Shown piece after piece: positions 37,942-52,857 of a stretch of 64,000 bases of DNA (positions are counted from its first letter, which is position 1; every line of letters starts with the position of its first letter). Under the pieces are notes generated by a model. That model saw nothing but the letters and a program-made list of their open reading frames with translations, did not search any database and had not been told where the DNA came from. Origin of the DNA: Leptospira barantonii. GTDB taxonomy: Bacteria; Spirochaetota; Leptospiria; Leptospirales; Leptospiraceae. The position numbers and the translations under genes are program-made. Where the stretch lies: assembly GCF_002811925.1 (NCBI RefSeq), contig NZ_NPDS01000002.1:558001-622000 (forward strand), written 5' to 3'.

Positions 37942-37951
37942 CCGAAACCGT

Positions 37952-38173
37952 ATGAAGTTTACGGTTCTCGTTAAACCGAACTCGAAAAAAGTTTTTTTCC
38001 GAAAGGAAGAGGACGGTTCGATCACGCTTGCCGTTCGCGAACCGGCGCTCGAAGGAAAGGCGAATGAGGCGGTGATCGAGGCTTTTTCGGAAGCGATGAA
38101 TCTTCCGAAACGAAAGATCCGGATTCTTTCGGGAGAAAAGGGAAAACGAAAAACCGTCGAGGTCGATCTTTAA
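37952..38173 (+). CDS. DUF167 (YggU) family protein
   Basis: 73 residues from ATG 37952, ten bases after the murJ stop; an open stretch of 15 codons upstream overlaps murJ and is not part of the conserved domain. Signatures: LVKPNSKK, VREPALEGKANEAVIEAFSEAMNLPKRKIRILSGEKGKRKTVEV. A small cytoplasmic fold of unknown function, common in bacteria. It sits between murJ and the giant repeat gene. Confidence 0.9.
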   Translation: MKFTVLVKPNSKKVFFRKEEDGSITLAVREPALEGKANEAVIEAFSEAMNLPKRKIRILSGEKGKRKTVEVDL

Positions 38174-38191
38174 AACCCGGACCGAACCCAT

Positions 38192-44011
<5,820 letters not shown>

Positions 44012-44026
44012 GAATTCTTTCGGCTT

Positions 44027-46159
44027 CTAAACGCCTTTCCAGTTGATTCCGATGACTGAGATGTCGTCCTGTTTGGAAACACCGGAGAGAAATTTTTCCT
44101 GTTCGCTTAACAAAGAGTCGATTCCGTCTCGGATGGATTGAGTGTTTAAGGAATGGATTAGATTTTCGACGCGTTCTTCACCGAATTCTTCCTTGTCGAT
44201 GTTCCATTGTTCCACAAGACCGTCCGTAAAAAGTACGAGCTTTGAATTCGGAGTGATCTTTACGTCTTTGGATGTGTACTGAGTTTTTGAAATGGCTCCT
44301 ACGATTCTTCCCGTTTTTTCGAGCTTTTGAATTCCTTCTTCTCCTATGAGGTATTGCGGAATATGTCCGGCGGACGCATAACGCACATTGCCCGAATTCG
44401 TATCGATGTCCAAAACGATACAGGTGAAGAATTGATTCAAGTTTTTGAATGTATGGAGAAACTCGTTGTTGAGATGGTATAAAATTTCGGTAACGCTGTA
44501 GATTCCTCGTTTTAAGGATTCGTAAATCGCCTTGATCGCCATCGTGATTAAAGCGGCTTGAACTCCGTGTCCGGTCGCATCCGCGAGAAACACCCTAGTC
44601 AAACCCGGTTTTAATTCCATGATGTCGAAGAAGTCGCCGCCGACCTCGCTCAGTGGCAGATAACGCACGATAACCTCGAGTTCTCCCAACGTTCTGTCCT
44701 TATGCGAGATGATTCCCGATTGGATTTTTTTTGCGGTGGAAAGGTCGCTTTGAATGAGGTTTAGGTTGTCCTCCAATTCTTTTGCGAGAACTTCCTTTTC
44801 TCGTATGTTCAATCTGATTTTGCTTAATACGGAATTGTATCTTTCGGCGATTTGTCCGACTTCCGTGAAAGGTTCTATCGATAGGTCCTTGCTCAAATCA
44901 CCGGTTCTTTTTTGATATTCCATCTCGAGGAAAAGATCGATCAATTCGGTCGTGGCCCTGTGTTCGGTATAGTTGAGCCCCTTGTATTCGTTTTGTTCGG
45001 AAACACGAAATGGAAAAAATTTGTTGATGACGCTTAGGATGATATAGCTGAGTCCGAAGGCGAGCGCACCGCAGGATGCGATTCCGATCAACTGAACTTG
45101 AATCTGATCCAAACGCCCAAGACCCGTTCCGAGTATTTCCAGATTTCCAAAAATTCCCACGGCAAGAGTTCCCCAAATCCCGGCCGCTAAGTGAACCGGA
45201 ATCGCACCCACCGCGTCGTCGATTTTGATTCGATCCAAAAAGGATCTGGTTTCGAACATTAGAATTCCTGCAACTAATCCGATGACGACGGAATCGATCG
45301 AACTTACCGCGTGACAAGACGCTGTGATAGCGACGAGACCGGCAAGAGCTCCGTTTAAGGGAAGAGTGGCTTCCGCATATTGAAGGCGGATCCAACCGTA
45401 GATCAGGGAAGACGCCATTCCGCTTACCGCGGCGAACATCGTATTTACGATGATCTTCGGAACCGCCGCTGTGAACGCTAACGTGCTCCCTCCGTTGAAG
45501 CCGATCCATCCCAACCAAAGAATCAGGGTTCCGAGCATCGCCAAAGGAAGATTGTGTCCCGTGATGTTTCGGATCGATCCGTCTTCTCCGTATCTTCCGG
45601 ATCGGTTCCCTAAGATTTTCATCGCCGCGAGACCGACCCAACCGCCTACGCTATGAACGACCGTTGAACCCGCAAAGTCGATAAAGCCCAATCTTCCGAG
45701 CCAACCCGTTGAAACTTCCCATTGGGTTAAGTCCTTGCCCCAAACCCAATGACCGAAGATCGGATAGATAAACGCGGAGATAACGGCGGTGACGACGATG
45801 TATGCGCCGAACTTCATTCTTTCCGCGACCGCTCCCGAAACGATCGTCGCGGCTGTTCCACAAAACATCAGTTGAAACAAAAAGAATACGGCTACGTTCG
45901 GATCCTGAGTTGAAAATTCAGGGAAGAATGTATCGATTCCGAAAAATCCGTTCGCACTTTTACCGAACATCAAACCGAAACCGACTGCATAAAAAATCAA
46001 AGTCGCGATTCCGAAGTCCGTGATGTTTTTGATGGCGACGTTAATCGAGTTTTTGGTTCTTGTTAAACCGGATTCGAGACAAAGAAAGCCCGCTTGCATA
46101 AAGAACACAAGTCCCGAAGAAAGAATGATCCAGAGTATGTCGAAATTCGTTTTGGGCAT
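44027..46159 (-). CDS. Ammonium transporter fused to a SpoIIE/PP2C phosphatase
   Basis: 710 residues. Residues 1-405 are an Amt/Rh channel with 11 likely helices; the pore twin histidines are present (His169 in GSTVVHSVGG, His323 in IPVHLAAGIWG), as are FCGTAATIVSGAVAER and NGGSTL. Residues ~420-480 form a HAMP-like or coiled linker. Residues ~485-710 are a PPM/SpoIIE phosphatase: VGGDFFDI, LADATGHGVQAAL, YASAGHIPQYL, LFTDGLVE, DDISVIGI, with the metal Asp residues intact. It should report ammonium passage as protein-Ser/Thr dephosphorylation. Lies downstream of a NarL regulator and hybrid kinase in the same direction. Confidence 0.92.
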   Translation of the reverse strand: MPKTNFDILWIILSSGLVFFMQAGFLCLESGLTRTKNSINVAIKNITDFGIATLIFYAVGFGLMFGKSANGFFGIDTFFPEFSTQDPNVAVFFLFQLMFCGTAATIVSGAVAERMKFGAYIVVTAVISAFIYPIFGHWVWGKDLTQWEVSTGWLGRLGFIDFAGSTVVHSVGGWVGLAAMKILGNRSGRYGEDGSIRNITGHNLPLAMLGTLILWLGWIGFNGGSTLAFTAAVPKIIVNTMFAAVSGMASSLIYGWIRLQYAEATLPLNGALAGLVAITASCHAVSSIDSVVIGLVAGILMFETRSFLDRIKIDDAVGAIPVHLAAGIWGTLAVGIFGNLEILGTGLGRLDQIQVQLIGIASCGALAFGLSYIILSVINKFFPFRVSEQNEYKGLNYTEHRATTELIDLFLEMEYQKRTGDLSKDLSIEPFTEVGQIAERYNSVLSKIRLNIREKEVLAKELEDNLNLIQSDLSTAKKIQSGIISHKDRTLGELEVIVRYLPLSEVGGDFFDIMELKPGLTRVFLADATGHGVQAALITMAIKAIYESLKRGIYSVTEILYHLNNEFLHTFKNLNQFFTCIVLDIDTNSGNVRYASAGHIPQYLIGEEGIQKLEKTGRIVGAISKTQYTSKDVKITPNSKLVLFTDGLVEQWNIDKEEFGEERVENLIHSLNTQSIRDGIDSLLSEQEKFLSGVSKQDDISVIGINWKGV

Positions 46160-46340
46160 CTACGTCTTTTCTTATTAGGACGAGAAAAGTTTGCAAGAAT
46201 CATTTTATGAAATTCGAATTTGTAATCGAAGCGGAATAAAAATCAAGTCGAAGGATACGTTATGCTATGTTTACAAATGAGGCATTCTGATTTATACGGA
46301 ATCAGAAGCGTCATTTTAAAGGCTTATGATCGATGTCCGA

Positions 46341-47006
46341 TTAATTTTCTCCGATTCCCGAGCCGGATAAGGGAAGAAGGCCGAAATCGCTGGCCTTTTT
46401 TACGAGCTCGGCTCTGTTGTGAACATTCAATTTTTTGTATATATTCTTTACATGATGTTGGATCGTGTATTTGCTCACTCCGAGAAACTCCGCGACTCGA
46501 TTGATGGTTTTTCCCATAACCATGTGGTCTAAGATCTGCTTTTCCTTATTCGTAAGTTTGATCCCGTCTCCGACTTTCTTGAGTTTGAAGTTGTTCAATA
46601 CTCGGAACGCGATGGTAGGCGTGATGATTGCGCCTCCTCGAAGCACCGTATCTATTACCTCGATAATGTCTTTGAGTTCCGATTTGAGAATATAACCGAT
46701 CGCCCCGTATCGAAGTGAATTGTAGATGAGTTCGTCCGAGTTCATATTGCTCAACATGATCTTGCTGATCGAAGGATCTCTTTCCGAAAGTTTCGCGGCG
46801 AGATCGACTCCGTTCATTCCCGGAAGCATGATGTCTAAAAATACGAGGTCCAATGAACTTCCTTTCGGATCCTTCCAGAAAGATTCGGCGGATTCCCAAT
46901 GAAGAATTTCCTCCACATCCGGAACCGATTCCAAAACTTTTAGGATTTGGTTTTTATAGTTTTCGTCGTTTTCTACAATTCCGATTTTGATGTTTTTTGT
47001 TTTCAT
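46341..47006 (-). CDS. NarL/LuxR-type response regulator
   Basis: 221 residues. Receiver domain (IGIVENDENYKN, phospho-acceptor in VFLDIMLPGMNGVDL, Lys in YILKSEL) followed by a LuxR-type helix-turn-helix (LTNKEKQILDHMVMGKTINRVAEFLGVSKYTIQHHVKNIYKKL). It starts 18 bases after the hybrid kinase ends, so the kinase's NarX-like second module is the obvious phosphodonor. It binds DNA; targets unknown. Confidence 0.93.
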   Translation of the reverse strand: MKTKNIKIGIVENDENYKNQILKVLESVPDVEEILHWESAESFWKDPKGSSLDLVFLDIMLPGMNGVDLAAKLSERDPSISKIMLSNMNSDELIYNSLRYGAIGYILKSELKDIIEVIDTVLRGGAIITPTIAFRVLNNFKLKKVGDGIKLTNKEKQILDHMVMGKTINRVAEFLGVSKYTIQHHVKNIYKKLNVHNRAELVKKASDFGLLPLSGSGIGEN

Positions 47007-47024
47007 AAGAATTTCCTCTATTGT

Positions 47025-50000
47025 TTACACCGCTAAAAAGCGGTTCGTCTTTATTTTCAATCGAATCGAATATACGTTTTCCAAAAGGGAGATTTCCATC
47101 TTTCCTTCTAGTTTTGCGGTTCTTTGGATCAGGTTCTCGGTGCCTCTGCCCGTGCGGTTGTTGGAAAGAGTGTAGTCCGATTCCGATTTCATCTCCATTA
47201 GAATTTCATGATTTATTAAAGAAAATTTCCAGTTCGAAATTCCTTTTCCATATTTGAGGTCGTTGGTGGTGACCTCGTTGATGATTCCGAAAAATTCCAT
47301 CAGAGCATTTTCATCCCGATGCGATTCGAAAAGTTGAATCAGCGCCTCTTCGCTTTGAAAGTCTATTTCTCTTCCCGCGTCCGAATATCTTCTGAGAAGA
47401 ACGAGATTCACACCGGTGATGAAATTTTCGGAAACGAGGTTTAAGTCTTCGATTTTAAGCATTTGTTCTCGAAGCATTCCGATCGACTGATTGACCGTTC
47501 CGTGAATTTTTTCGATCAGATTCTGATCCGGCTTGATCTTGCCGCTGAGCAATTCTTCGGATAAGAATTTCAGATCGATGAGTTTTGCTCCTAAGTGATC
47601 GTGAAGGTCGATGTTGATTTTCTGTCTGACCTTGTGGATCGCTTCTCTTTTATCGTTTTCGTGTTCGATTCGATTCTTATGACCCTGAACAAGATCGAGA
47701 AGGTTGTTGATGCGACTCATAAGTTGTTCGAAGTCGAACGGTTTCACGAGATAATCGTTCGCACCCGAGTTGAGCGCGGAGATAAGATCGGCGTCCCTGT
47801 TCTTTGCCGATAACATAAGAATCGGAAGTTCGAGAGCGCCGAAACGGGTTCTGATTTCTCGGGCCACTTCCAAGCCGGACATACGAGGCATCATCACGTC
47901 TAAGATCACCGCTTTGAAATCGGAATCCGTTTTGAGAATTTCCAGAGCCTCGTTTCCGCTTTTTACGAGAACCGATTCCATATTTCCAAGGGAAAGGTAG
48001 TTGCGAATCACTTCTAAGTTCACCGGCTCGTCGTCGACCGCGAGTATTCTAATTTTAGAATTTTGTTTGATCGTTTCAGCCGAATTCGTTTTGTTCGAAA
48101 CGTGTACGTTGCCGTTCGTCTCGGAACGACTTTTGGAAATTGTTAAGCGACTTTGTCGTTTTGTTTTCGGGTTCGTATTTGTGTCGGAGATATTCTTAAC
48201 TTCTTTGGAAAGTGGGATCGTAAAGTAAAAACGAGAACCTTTGTGAACGGAAGATTCCACGTTGATTTCCCCGCCGTGTAAGGAGACGAGGGCTCGGCTG
48301 ATCGTAAGACCGAGTCCGGTTCCACCGGCCACGCTCAAATCACCGCCGTGAAGTCTTTCAAAGAATTCGAATATTCGTTCTTGCTGATCTTCCGGAATTC
48401 CTATGCCGGTGTCGGTTACGCTGATTTCAGCGTAACGATCGTCTAAAACTTTCGCACTGACTCGAACGCTTCCCGTTTCCGTAAACTTGATCGCATTTCC
48501 GATTAAATTCTGGAGAATCTGCTGAAGTCTGTCCTCGTCCGCCAGAAGAGGAGGGAAGTTGTTATCGATTTCGTTTAACAAAACGAGTTTGGACGAATCC
48601 ACGTTTACACGATTGAGTTCCAGGGTGAAGTCGGCGGCTTGTTTGATGTCGACGGGAATTCTTCTTAGATTGAGATCGCTGTGTTTGAGTTTTGAAAAGT
48701 CCTGGATATCGTTCACCAAATTGGCAAGACGCTGACCGCTGGAAACGATCATCCTGAGTTGACTTTCGATAAAGGAAGAAAGTTCTCCTCCGGCTCCGCG
48801 TTTTAAAGAATCCGCGATGCCTATGATTCCCTGAAGGGGAGTTCTTAACTCGTGGGAAGTTGTTGCAAGAAATTCGTCCTTGAGTTTATCCAAAGAAATC
48901 AATCGATCGTTCGACTTTTGAAGATCGGTGGAAAGTTTTTGAGAAAGGTGATACGAAGTCGCGAACTGTTTCGAAATGATAAACGCCTGAGCGATGAAGA
49001 AGATGGAGATTCCATACGAGATAAAGTAGCTGGTGTTGATGACCATATTCGCATAAAGAAGATCGTTCGCGATGATCAAAGACAAAAGAAGACAGATTAT
49101 AAGACCGATCCACGCGCCGATGCGTCGGTTTGAAATCGCTCGGATCAAAACATAAACGATATAAATACATTCCGCAAAAACTAAAAAACTGAATACAGGA
49201 AGCGTCTTTGAATAAAACGCTAACTCGGTTGCTAAAACGATTAAAGACAAAGCGGAAAAACCGAACACGAACGCATACGCGGCCTTCTTATCAAACTCCT
49301 TTGGAAACATGGAACGAATGAACAACGCAAGAATCGAACCTCCCATATAAACCGAAAGAATTTCCAAACGATAACTGAGATCGAAATCGAAATTGGGCAA
49401 CAGAGTAAAAAGTAAACGTTCTCCCGTAAGAACGATTCGTACGATCGCTACGATTCCGATCAGCGCGAAAAAAAAATGTGATCGTTCCCTTCTCAAAAGG
49501 GAGAATAGACTGAAGTGATACAGAACGCCGATAAACAATCCCCCCGTGATGAAAAGATCCAGCCAGATCGTTCTTTCTCTGAGAGTGGTAAGTTCCGAAT
49601 GTTTTCCGATCCAGACCTTGGCCCAAACTCCTCCTTTGGAATGTGCGAAGTTGGAAACTTCGATCACAACCTCGTTTGATTTTTCCAAACGAATCGGCGC
49701 GCTTACGGCGGGACGATATAAAGGTTTGCTTTCTTCTTTGGTTCTTCCCACGATTCCGCTGGATAAAACTTTTTGATCGTTTACGTAAATGTTATACGCG
49801 GTCGATGCTTCGAGCATCTTGATCGCGATGTCCGATTGAGGTTCGTCCAAAAGAATTCTCATCTTGTATTTCGCATAACCGAAACTCGGATAACCGTTTC
49901 CGTTTTCGTCTTGAGGATAATTGTTCCAAGCGTCCGGAACATACGCGTATTGATCCTGTAATTTTTCGCGTACGGGGGAAACATCCGAGTATAACTGATT

Positions 50001-50198
50001 CCATACGAAGATCCAGTCGCCGTCCAAACTCAAAGGCCCTTTTAAATCGAAGTTCCATTTGGATCTTAGATCCAAAACGCCTTGAACGACTTTGGGAGGT
50101 TTTTCGATCTGGAAAATTTGGCCGCAGGAAGGAAGCGTAAGAGATAAGAGAAGAACGAATCCGAAAACGATCCAGATTGTATTCCTTTCTCTTAGCAT
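47025..50198 (-). CDS. Hybrid sensor kinase with two kinase modules (7TMR-DISM, HisKA, REC, HisKA_3-like)
   Basis: About 1057 residues from ATG 50198, chosen because it opens a signal peptide (LRERNTIWIVFGFVLLLSLTLPSC); 25 further codons upstream are open. Order: exported DISM-type beta domain (to ~205), seven transmembrane helices (~210-410), HisKA with FLATTSHELRTPLQG (His ~449), HATPase_c (NLIGNAIKFTE, GTGLGLTISRAL), receiver (LAVDDEPVNLE, ILDVMMPRMSG, VKPFDF), then a second dimerisation helix INIDLHDHLGAKLIDL typical of NarX-class kinases, and a diverged ATPase region ending GRGTENLIQRTAKLEGK. Two phosphotransfer steps feed a NarL regulator. Confidence 0.88.
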   Translation of the reverse strand: MLRERNTIWIVFGFVLLLSLTLPSCGQIFQIEKPPKVVQGVLDLRSKWNFDLKGPLSLDGDWIFVWNQLYSDVSPVREKLQDQYAYVPDAWNNYPQDENGNGYPSFGYAKYKMRILLDEPQSDIAIKMLEASTAYNIYVNDQKVLSSGIVGRTKEESKPLYRPAVSAPIRLEKSNEVVIEVSNFAHSKGGVWAKVWIGKHSELTTLRERTIWLDLFITGGLFIGVLYHFSLFSLLRRERSHFFFALIGIVAIVRIVLTGERLLFTLLPNFDFDLSYRLEILSVYMGGSILALFIRSMFPKEFDKKAAYAFVFGFSALSLIVLATELAFYSKTLPVFSFLVFAECIYIVYVLIRAISNRRIGAWIGLIICLLLSLIIANDLLYANMVINTSYFISYGISIFFIAQAFIISKQFATSYHLSQKLSTDLQKSNDRLISLDKLKDEFLATTSHELRTPLQGIIGIADSLKRGAGGELSSFIESQLRMIVSSGQRLANLVNDIQDFSKLKHSDLNLRRIPVDIKQAADFTLELNRVNVDSSKLVLLNEIDNNFPPLLADEDRLQQILQNLIGNAIKFTETGSVRVSAKVLDDRYAEISVTDTGIGIPEDQQERIFEFFERLHGGDLSVAGGTGLGLTISRALVSLHGGEINVESSVHKGSRFYFTIPLSKEVKNISDTNTNPKTKRQSRLTISKSRSETNGNVHVSNKTNSAETIKQNSKIRILAVDDEPVNLEVIRNYLSLGNMESVLVKSGNEALEILKTDSDFKAVILDVMMPRMSGLEVAREIRTRFGALELPILMLSAKNRDADLISALNSGANDYLVKPFDFEQLMSRINNLLDLVQGHKNRIEHENDKREAIHKVRQKINIDLHDHLGAKLIDLKFLSEELLSGKIKPDQNLIEKIHGTVNQSIGMLREQMLKIEDLNLVSENFITGVNLVLLRRYSDAGREIDFQSEEALIQLFESHRDENALMEFFGIINEVTTNDLKYGKGISNWKFSLINHEILMEMKSESDYTLSNNRTGRGTENLIQRTAKLEGKMEISLLENVYSIRLKIKTNRFLAV

Positions 50199-50373
50199 AT
50201 AAGAATGTCTTAAATTAGGAATGGAATAAAGGAAACAATTTTCTCTCTTTCGGGCTAAATCCGCACGTCGCATTAAAATTCGGGCTACTCGTTCGAGTGA
50301 TCGAAACGAATTCCCCGCGATCGATACCCACCGTGAATTGAATCGTTTCCGTTAAACGGAAGTCGACGGAAGT

Positions 50374-50820
50374 TTACGATTTTGTTTCATTCAACTTTCT
50401 GAAAATTCTTAGAAGTTCGTTCGTTTCTTTGAGAGTCAGTTTGGACGTGTAGTGTTCGATGATTCCATTTCCGTAGATCGGCCAAGCTTCTCGAAGAGCC
50501 TGCGTTCCGGAAGCGGTGATTTCCACGATGAATTCCCTTGCGTCCTCTTCGCTTCTTTCCCTTTTTAAAAAACCTTCCGCGACGAGTTTATCCACAGATC
50601 GGGTCAACGCGCTTTTGCTGAGAATGATTTCACGGGCTATATCGGACATCCTGGATCGTTTTTTCGGTTTCATATAAACCGAATAGAGAACGTCGTACCA
50701 AGTCAGGGAAATCGCGTTCGATTTTGCGAGATCCGACTCGATTTTTGCGGATGCGGCGGTATAAAACTTCAAACCGGCCGCCCAGGCATCGATCGATTCT
50801 TTCGTAATTTTTTCCTTCAT
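50374..50820 (-). CDS. MarR family transcriptional regulator
   Basis: 148 residues. Winged helix: SRMSDIAREIILSKSALTRSVDKLVAEGFLKRERSEEDAREFIVEITASG is the MarR recognition helix and wing. Dimer helices lie at both ends (LTWYDVLYSVYM; TLKETNELLRIFRKL). It is divergent from a SnoaL-like gene with two palindromic sites between them, one 22 bases before its own start, so autoregulation is likely. No conserved redox cysteine is present. Confidence 0.92.
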   Translation of the reverse strand: MKEKITKESIDAWAAGLKFYTAASAKIESDLAKSNAISLTWYDVLYSVYMKPKKRSRMSDIAREIILSKSALTRSVDKLVAEGFLKRERSEEDAREFIVEITASGTQALREAWPIYGNGIIEHYTSKLTLKETNELLRIFRKLNETKS

Positions 50821-50841
50821 TTACAGCAAAGTGAAATTTTT

Positions 50842-50859
50842 TAGTTGCAAATGCAATCA
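50842..50859. promoter_or_regulatory. MarR operator, site 1 (imperfect)
   Basis: TAGTTGCA-AA-TGCAATCA: left half identical to site 2, right half differing at two bases. Centred 36 bases from site 2, 22 bases before the marR start. Confidence 0.6.
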
Positions 50860-50877
50860 ATAATTCGTATCTTATAA

Positions 50878-50895
50878 TAGTTGCAGTTGCAACTA
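50878..50895. promoter_or_regulatory. MarR operator, site 2 (perfect palindrome) next to a TATAAT box
   Basis: TAGTTGCA-GT-TGCAACTA is a perfect 18-base palindrome. A consensus -10 box TATAAT (50873-50878) for the rightward SnoaL-like gene abuts it, so a bound regulator would block that promoter. Confidence 0.68.
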
Positions 50896-50940
50896 ATTCG
50901 AAACCGACCTCGGGTTCGAATTCAAAAAGGAGTAAGAAGA

Positions 50941-51309
50941 ATGACCACAAAACAAAACATCGAGAAAAATGTTCACAGATTGAACGAGATGATTCTTTCC
51001 GGAGACGTGATTCCGGCTTTCGAAGAATTCTATCATCCTCTCGTCGTGATGCAGGAAAACACGATGGCGCCTACCGTAGGGTTCGACGCGAATCTTTCCC
51101 GCGAAAAGGATTTCGTTTCCAAGGTGAAATGGAACCGCGCGGAGGTTTTGAGCACGATCGTAGACGGGGAACGTGATAGAAGCGTCGTTGAATGGGAACT
51201 AGACTACGTTCATAAGGACTGGGGGCATATTAAGGCTACTCAAGCCAGCGTTCAAACCTGGAAAGACGGTAAGATCATCCACGAAAGATTTTACTACACC
51301 GTCGGCTGA
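50941..51309 (+). CDS. SnoaL-like (NTF2 fold) protein
   Basis: 122 residues from ATG 50941, preceded by AAAAGGAGTAAGA. NTF2-like features: N-terminal helix IEKNVHRLNEMILSGDVIPAFEEFYHPLVVMQEN and C-terminal strands VVEWELDYVHKDWGHIKATQASVQTWKDGKIIHERFYY. Members are small ligand-binding proteins or isomerases; the substrate is unknown. Likely under control of the divergent MarR. Confidence 0.85.
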   Translation: MTTKQNIEKNVHRLNEMILSGDVIPAFEEFYHPLVVMQENTMAPTVGFDANLSREKDFVSKVKWNRAEVLSTIVDGERDRSVVEWELDYVHKDWGHIKATQASVQTWKDGKIIHERFYYTVG

Positions 51310-51412
51310 CTCGATTGCGCGGGATGAGAGGAGATGTCTTCTTATCCCGTTTCGTTTTAAACCGACCGATCCGGCTTGCATTTTTCCATCTTTGTTATCT
51401 CTTGGAAGTCGA

Positions 51413-52297
51413 ATGTCCAAAACAGAAATCAAACCGCCCGTGTTCGATCTTGCGGAATCGCTTCCCGCAAAAAAAGATCCTTTGTTTTATGTGGGGCGTT
51501 TGGAAGATCTTCCGCCTTCGTTTCGGGAATACGATAGTTCTCATAGACATACATACTTCGCGCTTTTTTTCTTTCGGGAAGGAAAGGGAACGCATACGAT
51601 CGACTTTAAAGAAGTTCCGATCGACTCGAACTCTCTATTCTTTTTGAAACCGGGTCAGGTTCATTCTTGGAAATTTCAAAAACCGGTTCGTGGATACGCT
51701 CTGAAGATCGCTCCGGAATTTTATTCGGAACTTGGAGAAACGATGAACGCTCTGAGAGAATTTCCTTTTTTCTCCTTCGAAAACGATCTGCCGAAAATCA
51801 CAGTCGAAGATCCGCAAAGATTGATTTCGGATTTTCAAAGATTGGCGGAAGAACACGGAAGCGCTTCCGATCCTAAGATGTTGTTCGCCTTGATTCAGGT
51901 GATTCTTCATCAGGTCAAAAAGGAATACGAGAACTCATTCAGAATTTTGGGAACTAACAAAAACTCTTCGGTCGTAGTTTCGTTTCAGGGATTGCTCGAA
52001 GAACATTTTTTGAAAGAACGCAATACGAACTTCTATTCCAGAAGACTCGGGATCGCTCCGAATACTCTCAATCGGATCTGTCACGATTCTCTCGGTAAGT
52101 CGGTCAAATCCGTGATTCACGAACGGGTGACACTCGAAATCAAACGTCTTCTTCTACATTCGAATTTGAATATTACACAAATATCATACGAATTGGGTTT
52201 TGATGACATCGCTTATTTCAGTCGCTACTTTAAACTTAGGTCCGGATTTTCACCCGAGAGGTTTCGGGAATCGAGGACGAAAAACACAACAAAATAG
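51413..52297 (+). CDS. AraC family transcriptional regulator
   Basis: 294 residues from ATG 51413, behind TTGGAAG. N-terminal cupin sensing domain (HRHTYFALFFFREGKGTHTIDF, FLKPGQVHSW) and C-terminal double helix-turn-helix (NFYSRRLGIAPNTLNRICHDSLGKSVKSVIHERVTLEIKRLL; NITQISYELGFDDIAYFSRYFKLRSGFSPERFRE). It lies between the SnoaL-like gene and doxX, in the same direction, and may control doxX. Confidence 0.92.
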   Translation: MSKTEIKPPVFDLAESLPAKKDPLFYVGRLEDLPPSFREYDSSHRHTYFALFFFREGKGTHTIDFKEVPIDSNSLFFLKPGQVHSWKFQKPVRGYALKIAPEFYSELGETMNALREFPFFSFENDLPKITVEDPQRLISDFQRLAEEHGSASDPKMLFALIQVILHQVKKEYENSFRILGTNKNSSVVVSFQGLLEEHFLKERNTNFYSRRLGIAPNTLNRICHDSLGKSVKSVIHERVTLEIKRLLLHSNLNITQISYELGFDDIAYFSRYFKLRSGFSPERFRESRTKNTTK

Positions 52298-52362
52298 AGA
52301 ATCCGTCCATTTACATTTCGGTTTAAATTTCTTATAGTTCGTTCAACTAATAGGAGATTTGA

Positions 52363-52806
52363 ATGATCGATAAATTCTTTCAAACGGAAACGAGCTGGAT
52401 TCTTACCTCGATAAGAATTGCGTTAGGCGTCGTTATGCTTCCTCACGGGGCTCAAAAATTGTTGGGCTGGTTCGGAGGTTTCGGCTTCAGCGCGACGATG
52501 GGATTTTTTAATTCTCAGGGTGTTCCTTCTCTTTTCGCCTTTCTTGTGATCGTCGCGGAGTTCTTCGGCGCGCTCGGACTGATCTTCGGATTCTGCACGA
52601 AACTTTCCGCGTTGGGAATCGGTTTGACTATGTTCGGCGCCGCGATCTTCGTTCGGGAACACGGCTTCTTTATGAACTGGTTCGGGACACAAGGAGGAGA
52701 AGGTTTCGAATACCATATTCTCGCGATCGCTATGTCAGTCGCACTTTTGATCGGAGGAGGCGGAGCATTCTCCCTGGATGCTTTGATCGCAGACAAGCTT
52801 AAATAA
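52363..52806 (+). CDS. DoxX family membrane protein
   Basis: 147 residues, four hydrophobic helices. DoxX/DoxD signature RIALGVVMLPHGAQKLLGWFGGFG, then FFNSQGVPSLFAFLVIVAEFFGALGLIFGF. Inner-membrane protein; relatives are tied to thiol/quinone redox and oxidative-stress resistance. The ribosome site TAGGAG precedes the ATG. Followed by a clear terminator. Confidence 0.92.
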   Translation: MIDKFFQTETSWILTSIRIALGVVMLPHGAQKLLGWFGGFGFSATMGFFNSQGVPSLFAFLVIVAEFFGALGLIFGFCTKLSALGIGLTMFGAAIFVREHGFFMNWFGTQGGEGFEYHILAIAMSVALLIGGGGAFSLDALIADKLK

Positions 52807-52827
52807 CGTTCATTTCCATGTCGTTTG

Positions 52828-52857
52828 GATCCCGGGATTTCTCGGGATCTTTTTTTA
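52828..52857 (+). terminator. Rho-independent terminator of doxX
   Basis: GATCCCG / CGGGATC stem with an 8-base loop and an eight-base T run. It touches the stop of the convergent membrane AraC gene. Confidence 0.85.

Noticed and set aside
44898..45641. 247-codon leftward frame within the Amt-phosphatase gene
   Set aside because: Arg/Ser-rich out-of-frame reading of the Amt domain; no homology.
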